DNA of 64,000 bases, from positions 868,001 through 932,000 of the forward strand of contig NZ_WTYF01000004.1 of NCBI RefSeq assembly GCF_009827315.1, given 5' to 3'. The translations under genes and the position numbers were made by a program. The notes under the pieces were generated by a model. That model had not been told where the DNA came from. It made no database searches and saw nothing but the letters and a program-made list of their open reading frames with translations. Origin of the DNA: Qipengyuania gaetbuli. Its GTDB lineage: Bacteria > Pseudomonadota > Alphaproteobacteria > Sphingomonadales > Sphingomonadaceae. This document shows positions 26,451 through 34,955 of this stretch, piece by piece. The stretch's first letter is position 1; every line of letters begins with the position of its first letter.

Positions 26451-26566
26451 GCGCTAGGCCAAGGCAGGCCGTAATGCCACCCTCCGGCTTGCCCCCAGCC
26501 ACAGCTACGACTATCTGGCGCGCAACCTTTCCATTCCCGAACAGAATCGCTCGAAGGACACGCCCG

Positions 26567-28240
<1,674 letters not shown>

Positions 28241-28289
28241 GGCTGGCGTCACAGTCGACCGGCCAGGAGGACTTTCAAGGGGGATAATC

Positions 28290-30098
28290 TTGAGCCGGGG
28301 GACTGCAATCCATAGCGAGAGATATGTCTGGCCGCTGGTCTACAGCCTGGCTTGGCTTGTCTGCGCCTATATCGCGCTGGAACTGACGCAAGGCGAGGAC
28401 GGGATCGCGGCCGTCTGGCCGTCGAGCGGCATTTTCGTCGCCTCGCTTCTCCACCTAGGACGGTCCGGACGCCTCGCGACGACCGTGGGCGTCGGTATCG
28501 CGAGCCTGCTGGCGAACTATGTCGGCGGCCTCTCGCTCCTTGCCTGCTTCGGCTACACGGTCGCAAACCTCGCCGAAGGCTGGCTGGTCTTCTACCTGAT
28601 GGGCGGCGAAAAGAGCCGCGGCAAGCTGCTGGCGCGGCCGATGAACCTCATCCGCTTTGCCGCCTCAGCCATCTTCGTCGCCATGCTCAGCGCAGGCGTC
28701 GCCGGCGTGCTGTCGGCCAAGTTCGATCTCGACTTCCTGACCTCGTGGGCGACGACTGTCGGCCTCGGCATGCTGATCGTGGCGCCGTTCATCCTCTTCC
28801 TCGTCCAGAGCGACGAGGGGCGCAAGCGGCTGGTCAGCGTGCGGACGGTCTGGGCGCTGATGCTGGTGGCGGTCGCATCGCTCGCCGCCTTCGGGCAGGC
28901 CCAGGTCCCGCTCCTTTTCCTGCCGGTGCTGGCAATCTCCATCGCCACGGCTGCGCTGGGCCTCAGCGGCGCGGCGCTTGCCCTGCTGGTGGTGGCGGTC
29001 ATCGGATCGGTGCTGACGGTCTACGATACCGGACCGGTCAGCGGCTATTTCCCGCTGCAGGGCCAGCAGGTCCTGTTCCTGCAGGTCTATTTCCTCGGCC
29101 TGCTCGTCAGCGCCATGCCGGTCGCCCTGATGCTGGCGCAGCGCCAGCGCGACCTGGTCAAGCTGTCGACCAGCAACCGCTTCCTTACTTCCGCCGAAAA
29201 GGCTGCCAAGGTCGGGCACTGGCGTTACGCTCCGTCGGACGGCGCGGTCTATCTCTCGTCGGAAGCGCGCCGGATGCTGGGTGAGGATGCGCGCCCGCAT
29301 ACCGTCGCCGACATCGCCGATCTCTTCCATGACGACGATCGCAAGCGCGTGGCGCACGTTCTGCTGCAATCGCTTGCCACGGGCGTGCCCTTCGTGTTTG
29401 AGGCGCGCATACCGGGCCCGCAGGGCGAGATGTTCGATACCGAATGCCGCGGCGAAGTCGAATGGGCCGACGACCCCCAGAAGATCGCCATCTTCGGCAC
29501 GATGATGGACATCACCGACCGCGCAAACACCATGCGCGAACTGGCCAACGCCCGCGCCCATGCCGAGCGCGAGGCCGAGGAAACCCGCCTGCTGGCCGAA
29601 ACCGACCACCTCACGGGCATCGCAAACCGCCGCAAGATCCTGTCCGATCTCGAACGCACCGTGCTCGACGGGCGCGCGCGCTCTGAAAAGGTGGCCATCG
29701 CCATGGTCGACGTCGATCACTTCAAGTCGATCAACGATCGTTTCGGTCATGAAGCGGGCGACCGCACACTGCAGCAGCTTAGCTCGATCCTGTCGGACCG
29801 GTTCGCCGATGCAGGAATGGTCGGGCGTTTCGGGGGCGAGGAATTCCTTATCGTGACCCGCGGTCTCGGCGCCAGCGAACTGGATACGCGCTGCACCGCG
29901 CTGCGCGATTTCCTGTGCACCTATGCCTGGCCGGTCGAGGGGCTGAGCGAACTGACCCTCAGCATAGGGATCGCCGAACTGGGCGAAGGGGCGAGCGAGA
30001 CCGACCTCCTCAACGCTGCCGACAAGGCGCTTTATTTCGCCAAGCGCGGCGGGCGGAACCGCTCGGTCGTGTTCGAAGGCAATCTCATCAGGGTGTAA
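28290..30098 (+). CDS. MASE1-PAS-GGDEF diguanylate cyclase
   Basis: A 602-residue membrane protein. The N-terminal about 290 residues form a MASE1 sensor (eight or so helices; AVWPSSGIFVASLLHLG is characteristic). A PAS domain (about 295-410) and a GGDEF domain (about 430-595) with GGEEF and VDVDHFKSIND follow. Unlike the three other GGDEF proteins in this window it has no RxxD I-site at the required spacing (FADAGMVGRF precedes GGEEF), so feedback inhibition is not expected through that site. TTG 28290 with AAGGGGG before it is the start. It lies 49 bases after ettA and converges with the flavin-binding gene (11-base overlap). Confidence 0.93.
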   Translation: MSRGTAIHSERYVWPLVYSLAWLVCAYIALELTQGEDGIAAVWPSSGIFVASLLHLGRSGRLATTVGVGIASLLANYVGGLSLLACFGYTVANLAEGWLVFYLMGGEKSRGKLLARPMNLIRFAASAIFVAMLSAGVAGVLSAKFDLDFLTSWATTVGLGMLIVAPFILFLVQSDEGRKRLVSVRTVWALMLVAVASLAAFGQAQVPLLFLPVLAISIATAALGLSGAALALLVVAVIGSVLTVYDTGPVSGYFPLQGQQVLFLQVYFLGLLVSAMPVALMLAQRQRDLVKLSTSNRFLTSAEKAAKVGHWRYAPSDGAVYLSSEARRMLGEDARPHTVADIADLFHDDDRKRVAHVLLQSLATGVPFVFEARIPGPQGEMFDTECRGEVEWADDPQKIAIFGTMMDITDRANTMRELANARAHAEREAEETRLLAETDHLTGIANRRKILSDLERTVLDGRARSEKVAIAMVDVDHFKSINDRFGHEAGDRTLQQLSSILSDRFADAGMVGRFGGEEFLIVTRGLGASELDTRCTALRDFLCTYAWPVEGLSELTLSIGIAELGEGASETDLLNAADKALYFAKRGGRNRSVVFEGNLIRV

Positions 30099-30657
30099 GC
30101 CAGCGGTCGCCTGTGTCGCCGATCAGCGCGCGGCGATGGCCTTCGTGGGACAACCAGTACCAGTCCACTTCCGACAGCGTCACCAGCAAGACGGCGAAAT
30201 TGGCCCGCGCGGGCACCAGCTGTTCATCGGTCGGCTGTTCGCCCTGCGCCCAGTCGGGAAGCCCGCTGGACGGGCCATCGCTTTCCTCGCCCGGCGCTGC
30301 GCCGAGGTAGCACCTGCGCGCGAATTTCGTGCTCGAGGCCCAGGCTGCATCGGCCAGCGGCGTATCGGTCTCGATCCGGCCCCGCCCCCGGCAGCGCAGT
30401 TGCACCTTCGCATCGGGATCGTAGAACAGCACCGCCATGTCGGCTCCCTCGCCGATCACCTGCACCTTGGGCGAGCGGATATCGGTGTGGAACCGCAAGG
30501 TGGAACTGTCGATGTCGAATTCGCGCAGCACCATGATCCGTGCGTCTGCATCGGGGGTTATCACGACCGGCGTGTGCATCGCCGACTTGCGGCCCGATGC
30601 GGCCATGGTGAGGCGATCGGCGATATCGGCGCGGACCTTGTCGAGCGTGTCGTACAT
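30088..30657 (-). CDS. Pyridoxamine 5'-phosphate oxidase-like FMN-binding protein
   Basis: About 189 residues with the split-barrel flavin fold: ARIMVLREFDIDSSTLRFHTDIRSPKVQVI followed by AVLFYDPDAKVQLRCRGRGRIE and a C-terminal VDWYWLSHEGHRRAL. This is the Alr4036-like branch of the family, not true PdxH, because the C-terminal PdxH substrate residues are not evident. It probably binds FMN; substrate unknown. I use the ATG at 30657; a longer form to 30726 adds an unlikely Cys/Trp-rich leader. No good ribosome binding site precedes either. Confidence 0.8.
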   Translation of the reverse strand: MYDTLDKVRADIADRLTMAASGRKSAMHTPVVITPDADARIMVLREFDIDSSTLRFHTDIRSPKVQVIGEGADMAVLFYDPDAKVQLRCRGRGRIETDTPLADAAWASSTKFARRCYLGAAPGEESDGPSSGLPDWAQGEQPTDEQLVPARANFAVLLVTLSEVDWYWLSHEGHRRALIGDTGDRWLTP

Positions 30658-30844
30658 GGCGTTGCAAACGCACCAGAGGCGGCTTGGTGTCAAGACGTCG
30701 ATGTTCAGGTTGGACCGCTTGAACATGAACGGGAGGCAGGCAGGCCGGTTCAGTTACAAGACAGGACGTTCTGCTACATCGTGTTACATCGAAGTAGGAG
30801 CCGCGGGTGGTGGAGCGGTCTCACGAGCGAAAAAGGATAGCTCA

Positions 30845-31822
30845 ATGACTGTGACCAAGCTGATGAAAGGCAGTGCCCTGGGTGCTCTCGCGATTGCGAT
30901 GGCGACCACCGTCCTGCCCGCCCAGGCGTCGGCTGCCGAAGCCACCGCGCAGGAACGCCCCGACCGCGAACGCGGCGAACGCCGCCAGGAACGCCGCAGC
31001 GAACGCCGTGAAGTTCGCCAGGAGCGCCGCGAGGTGCGCCAGGAACGCCGCGCAGAACCCGGCCCGCGTATCGAGCGCACCGCCCCTGTCGAAAGCATGC
31101 GCGAGCGCCAGATCGACCGTCGCCAGACCGTCGCCACCGCGCAGTCGCGTGGCGAGGAGCGTCGCGGCCGTGACTGGAACCAGTCGCAGCGTCGCGCGGA
31201 GGTGGCCCAGGAACGCCAAGGTCGCAACTGGAACCGCTCGGAAAGCCGCGACGATCGTCGTGACGACCGCCGCGCCGAGCGCCGCGACGGCAATCGCGAT
31301 GCCGCGCGCATCATCCGCCGTGAACGCGTCGAGGATGCGCGTCGCGAAGCCTATCGCGACGGCCGCCGTGACGAGCGCCGGGGCGATTACCGCGAGAACC
31401 GCGAGATCCGCCGCGATGCCTATCGTGACGGCTACCGCGACGCTCGCCGGAGCGACCGGAACGATCGCCGCGCCCGCTATTACGACGGACGCCGCTGGCA
31501 CGATTACGACCGGTGGGACCACCGTCACTGGCGCTCGAACACGCGCTACGACTGGTACCGCTATCGCAATCACAACCACAGCATCTTCCGTCTCGGCCGC
31601 TATTATGCGCCCTATCGCGGATACAGCTATCGCCGCCTGAACATCGGTTTCTATCTCGGGGACCTGTTCTTCGGCAGCCGCTACTGGATCAACGATCCCT
31701 GGCGTTATCGCCTGCCGGAAGTCTACGGCCCCTATCGCTGGGTCCGGTATTACGACGACGTGCTGCTGGTCGATATCTACAGCGGCGAAGTGGTCGACGT
31801 GATTTACGACTTCTTCTGGTAA
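30845..31822 (+). CDS. Arg-rich exported RcnB-like protein
   Basis: A 325-residue protein with a signal peptide (cleavage near ASAAE). The middle 200 residues are an extremely Arg/Glu/Asp-rich, low-complexity stretch full of RRxERR and YRDGRRDER repeats. The C-terminal about 100 residues are Tyr/Arg/Trp-rich and end in LLVDIYSGEVVDVIYDFFW, the signature ending of RcnB-like proteins in sphingomonads. RcnB in E. coli helps nickel/cobalt homeostasis; that role is not shown here. A strong terminator follows the gene, so it is monocistronic. Confidence 0.82.
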   Translation: MTVTKLMKGSALGALAIAMATTVLPAQASAAEATAQERPDRERGERRQERRSERREVRQERREVRQERRAEPGPRIERTAPVESMRERQIDRRQTVATAQSRGEERRGRDWNQSQRRAEVAQERQGRNWNRSESRDDRRDDRRAERRDGNRDAARIIRRERVEDARREAYRDGRRDERRGDYRENREIRRDAYRDGYRDARRSDRNDRRARYYDGRRWHDYDRWDHRHWRSNTRYDWYRYRNHNHSIFRLGRYYAPYRGYSYRRLNIGFYLGDLFFGSRYWINDPWRYRLPEVYGPYRWVRYYDDVLLVDIYSGEVVDVIYDFFW

Positions 31823-31837
31823 GCCCTTCGAAGCTCC

Positions 31838-31869
31838 TGCCCGAAGGGAGAAGAGTGGCCCTTCGGGCA
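31838..31869 (+). terminator. First hairpin after RcnB-like gene
   Basis: Perfect 11-bp arms TGCCCGAAGGG (31838-31848) and CCCTTCGGGCA (31859-31869) with a 10-base loop, just downstream of the stop. There is no T-run, so it may protect the mRNA 3' end or help the stronger terminator that follows. Confidence 0.5.
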
Positions 31870-31874
31870 AGATA

Positions 31875-31905
31875 CCCCCGCCGAGCGATCGGCGGGGGTT
31901 TTTCT
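31875..31905 (+). terminator. Rho-independent terminator
   Basis: Arms CCCCCGCCGA (31875-31884) and TCGGCGGGGG (31889-31898) around a four-base loop, followed by TTTTTCTTT. This is a textbook intrinsic terminator for the RcnB-like gene, just before the convergent cytochrome b561 gene. Confidence 0.9.
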
Positions 31906-31910
31906 TTGCC

Positions 31911-32468
31911 TCAGCCCGGCACCTTGCCGAAGGGCAGCATACGGAAGACGCCGCCGTTCTTGTCGAAGAAGGTGTGCTTCAGGGCCCCAAGGATATGCAG
32001 CGCGATGAGGTAGATGAAGACCTCGCCGCCGGTCTTGTGGAAGCCGATGATGGCCTTGCCGGCATCGGGGTTTTCGCCCACCGGCAGCGCCGGCAGCGAG
32101 AAGATACCGAAGACATCGACGCCCATCCCGAAGAAGGAGCCGGCCAGCCAGCCGCCGATCGGCAGGCCGATGAGCAGGACGTAGAAGATCACGTGGACCG
32201 TGCGCGCCAGCACCCGCTCCCAGTTCGCGAGATTGCTCGGCAGCGGCGGGACCGGATGGGTCCAGCGCCACAGCAGGCGGCCGATCGTCAGCAGCAGGAT
32301 GGTGATGCCCAGCGCCTTGTGATTGGCCATCAGCGGCGCCTTTTCTGCATCGCCCAGGTGCTCTGCCGCCTCGACGATGCGCCAGTTCACGATCACCGCG
32401 ACCGCGATAACCCAGTGAAATATCATCGCGCCGACCGAATAGCGGCGGCCGCTGGTGGTGGTATCCAT
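31911..32468 (-). CDS. Cytochrome b561 family protein
   Basis: A 185-residue four-helix membrane cytochrome. The pattern RYSVGAMIFHWVIAVAVI (first haem His), ANHKALGITILLL, RTVHVIFYVLLIGLPIGGWL and FHKTGGEVFIYLIALHILGALKHTF supplies the four His ligands for two b-type haems. Members move electrons between quinol and acceptors such as superoxide in the inner membrane. The start MDTTTSG at 32468 puts the first helix at the normal place. It is divergent from the oxygenase gene. Confidence 0.92.
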   Translation of the reverse strand: MDTTTSGRRYSVGAMIFHWVIAVAVIVNWRIVEAAEHLGDAEKAPLMANHKALGITILLLTIGRLLWRWTHPVPPLPSNLANWERVLARTVHVIFYVLLIGLPIGGWLAGSFFGMGVDVFGIFSLPALPVGENPDAGKAIIGFHKTGGEVFIYLIALHILGALKHTFFDKNGGVFRMLPFGKVPG

Positions 32469-32566
32469 AGTTTGTCTCCCCGAAGTTTGCGGAGAAACTA
32501 GACGTTTGCGTGTGCGGCACAAGATGCCGCCTTGCGGGGCGCGCCCCGATTGGTAACAGTCGGGCC

Positions 32567-33235
32567 ATGACCAAGACCGCAATCATTCCCGACCAGGACG
32601 CGCTGAAGCGCATCGGCAAGCAGGTGCGTGCGCGCCTCGAGGCCGATCCGGACATCTACAAGGTGCCGACCGAAAAGGCGGAAATCTTCGCCGTGCCGAA
32701 CTTCCTCTCTCGCGAGGAATGCCGCCGCTTCATCACCATGATCGATGTCGTCGCGCGACCCAGCGAACTGCACGAGACCGCCTATATCGAGAAGTTCCGC
32801 ACCTCCTATTCGGGCAATTTTGATCCGCGCGATCCCTTCGTGAAGGGCATCTCGCGCCGGATCGACGATTTGCTCGGCATGAACCCGATGTGCGGCGAAT
32901 CCATCCAGGGCCAGCGCTACCTGCCGGGGCAGGAATTCAAGCCGCACAACGACTGGTTCTATACAGACCAGGAATACTGGCAGCTTGAACGCAAGCGCGG
33001 CGGCCAGCGGTGCTGGACGGCCATGGCCTTCCTCAACGTGGTGGAAGAAGGCGGGCACACGCATTTCACCGAGGTCGGCGCGTCGATCGAACCCAAGCCC
33101 GGCGTCCTCTTAGTGTGGAACAATGCCACGCCTGACGGGGTGCCCAACGAAGGCACGATGCACGCGGGCACACCGGTCATAAAGGGTGCGAAATACGTCC
33201 TGACCAAGTGGTACCGGACGCGCAAGCACGTCTGA
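32567..33235 (+). CDS. 2-oxoglutarate/Fe(II) dioxygenase (prolyl 4-hydroxylase-like)
   Basis: A 222-residue dioxygenase. Iron ligands are the HxD in KPHNDWF and the distal His in GTMHAGTPV. The 2OG-binding Lys is in KYVLTKWYRTR. It belongs to the P4Hc group, which hydroxylates prolyl residues, though bacterial targets are largely unknown. The ATG at 32567 follows a gap of 98 bases from the divergent cytochrome b561 gene. The gene ends four bases before the convergent lysS. Confidence 0.88.
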   Translation: MTKTAIIPDQDALKRIGKQVRARLEADPDIYKVPTEKAEIFAVPNFLSREECRRFITMIDVVARPSELHETAYIEKFRTSYSGNFDPRDPFVKGISRRIDDLLGMNPMCGESIQGQRYLPGQEFKPHNDWFYTDQEYWQLERKRGGQRCWTAMAFLNVVEEGGHTHFTEVGASIEPKPGVLLVWNNATPDGVPNEGTMHAGTPVIKGAKYVLTKWYRTRKHV

Positions 33236-33239
33236 CGGG

Positions 33240-34868
33240 TCAGCCGCGCGCGAGCGCCTCGGCGATGAGCTTGCGGCTGTTTTCGATCCCGTAGAGGGCG
33301 ATGAAGCTGCCCATGCGCGGCCCCTGGTCGCTGCCGAGCAGCGTCTGGTAGAGCGCCTTGAACCAGTCGCGCAGGTTCTCGAACCCGAATTCCTCGCGCT
33401 TGCCGATCTCGTAGACTTCGGTCTGCAGATCTTCCGCGCTGGTATCGGCATCGGCCGTGGCGAGATAGGCGTCGAGCGTCTTCAGCGCCGCAGCCTCGTT
33501 CGCTGCCGGAGCGCGCTTTTCCAGCGTCGGCGCGATGTAGTCTCGCGTGTAGTTCACCGCCGTCTCGATCAGCACTTCCAGTTCGGACGTCACCTTGCCC
33601 TCACCGATATAGCTTTCGAGATATTCGCGCAGGTTCGGGACAGTCGCTTCCGCGCCCAGCACGCTGGCGAGGTTCAGCAGCAGGCCATAGGTCACCGGCA
33701 GGCTGTCGCCGCCGCCGGGAGCCTCTTCCGCGTCGAACCCGCCATTGGCGCGCAGCAGGTGCCACACCGGATTGCCGAGCTGCTTGTCGAGGTCCTGTTC
33801 GCTCAATCGCTCGCGGAACTGCCAGTAATCGTCGACCGCGCGCGGGATCACGCCCACGTGCAGCTGCTTGGCGCTCTTGGGATTGGGGAAGATGTAGAAG
33901 CCGAGGCTCTCCTCGCTGCCGTATTGCAGCCATTCCTCGATCGACAGGCCGTTGCCCTTGGACTTGGAAATCTTCTCGCCGTTCTGGTCGAGGAACATCT
34001 CGTAGATCAGGCCTTCCGGCTTGCGACCGCCGAGCACCTGCACGATCTTGCCCGACTGCACGCCGCTGTCGGTCAGGTCCTTGCCGTACATCTCGTAATC
34101 GACGCCCAGGGCGTACCAGCGCATCGCCCAGTCGACCTTCCACTGCAGCTTGGACATGCCGCCAAGCGCAGACTGTTCGACCGTGCTGCCGTCTTCGTCG
34201 GTGAAGCGGATGGTGCCGGCTTCGGCATCGACCACCTCTACCGGGACTTGCAGCACGCGGCCCGTCAACGGGCTGATCGGCAGGACCGGCGAATAGGTCT
34301 GCCGCCGCTCTTCGCGCAGCGTAGGCAGCATGATGTCGAGGATCGCCTGGTTCTTGCGCAAGACCTGCCGCAACGCATCGTCGAAGCGCCCGGAATTGTA
34401 CATGTCGTTCGCGGCGATGAATTCGTACTGGAAGCCGAAGCGGTCGAGGAACTCGCGCAGCTTGGCGTTGTTGTGCGCAGCGAAGCTTTCGTGGCCCTTT
34501 TCGAACGGGTCGGGCACGCGGGACAGCGGCAGGTGCAAATTCGCCTCGAGCAGCGCCTGGTTGGGGACGTTGTCGGGCACCTTGCGCAGGCCGTCCATGT
34601 CGTCGGAAAAGGCGACGAGGCGCGTCTTGCCGTCTTCCGGCTTCGCACCGATCATCGCCTCGAAAGCGCGGCGCACCAGCGTGGTGCGCAGCACTTCCTG
34701 GAACGTGCCGATATGCGGCAGGCCGCTGGGGCCGTAGCCGGTTTCGAACAGCACGGGGCTGCCGTCGGGCTTGGTGCCGTCGGGATAGCGTTTGAGCAGG
34801 CGCTGCGCCTCCTGGAACGGCCAGGCCTTGGACACGCGCGCGGCGGCGATCAGATCGTTCATGCTCAT
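33240..34868 (-). CDS. lysS: Lysyl-tRNA synthetase, class I
   Basis: A 542-residue class I (archaeal-type) LysRS, the form found in most alphaproteobacteria. The nucleotide-binding motifs are GLPHIGTF (HIGH) and GEKISKSKGNGLS (KMSKS). Length is normal. The start at 34868 is preceded by AGAGGG at good spacing; ATG 34862 would lose that. It charges tRNA-Lys with lysine in the cytosol. It is separated by 87 bases from the end of the upstream surface lipoprotein gene on the same strand. Confidence 0.97.
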   Translation of the reverse strand: MSMNDLIAAARVSKAWPFQEAQRLLKRYPDGTKPDGSPVLFETGYGPSGLPHIGTFQEVLRTTLVRRAFEAMIGAKPEDGKTRLVAFSDDMDGLRKVPDNVPNQALLEANLHLPLSRVPDPFEKGHESFAAHNNAKLREFLDRFGFQYEFIAANDMYNSGRFDDALRQVLRKNQAILDIMLPTLREERRQTYSPVLPISPLTGRVLQVPVEVVDAEAGTIRFTDEDGSTVEQSALGGMSKLQWKVDWAMRWYALGVDYEMYGKDLTDSGVQSGKIVQVLGGRKPEGLIYEMFLDQNGEKISKSKGNGLSIEEWLQYGSEESLGFYIFPNPKSAKQLHVGVIPRAVDDYWQFRERLSEQDLDKQLGNPVWHLLRANGGFDAEEAPGGGDSLPVTYGLLLNLASVLGAEATVPNLREYLESYIGEGKVTSELEVLIETAVNYTRDYIAPTLEKRAPAANEAAALKTLDAYLATADADTSAEDLQTEVYEIGKREEFGFENLRDWFKALYQTLLGSDQGPRMGSFIALYGIENSRKLIAEALARG

Positions 34869-34955
34869 GGCGCACCCTCTTGCCGCTGGCGCGCGCTTTC
34901 GCAAGTGCGAAGTGTTGTGGGCTGCCCGGAGGCAGGAAGGATGGGCGTAGTGCCC

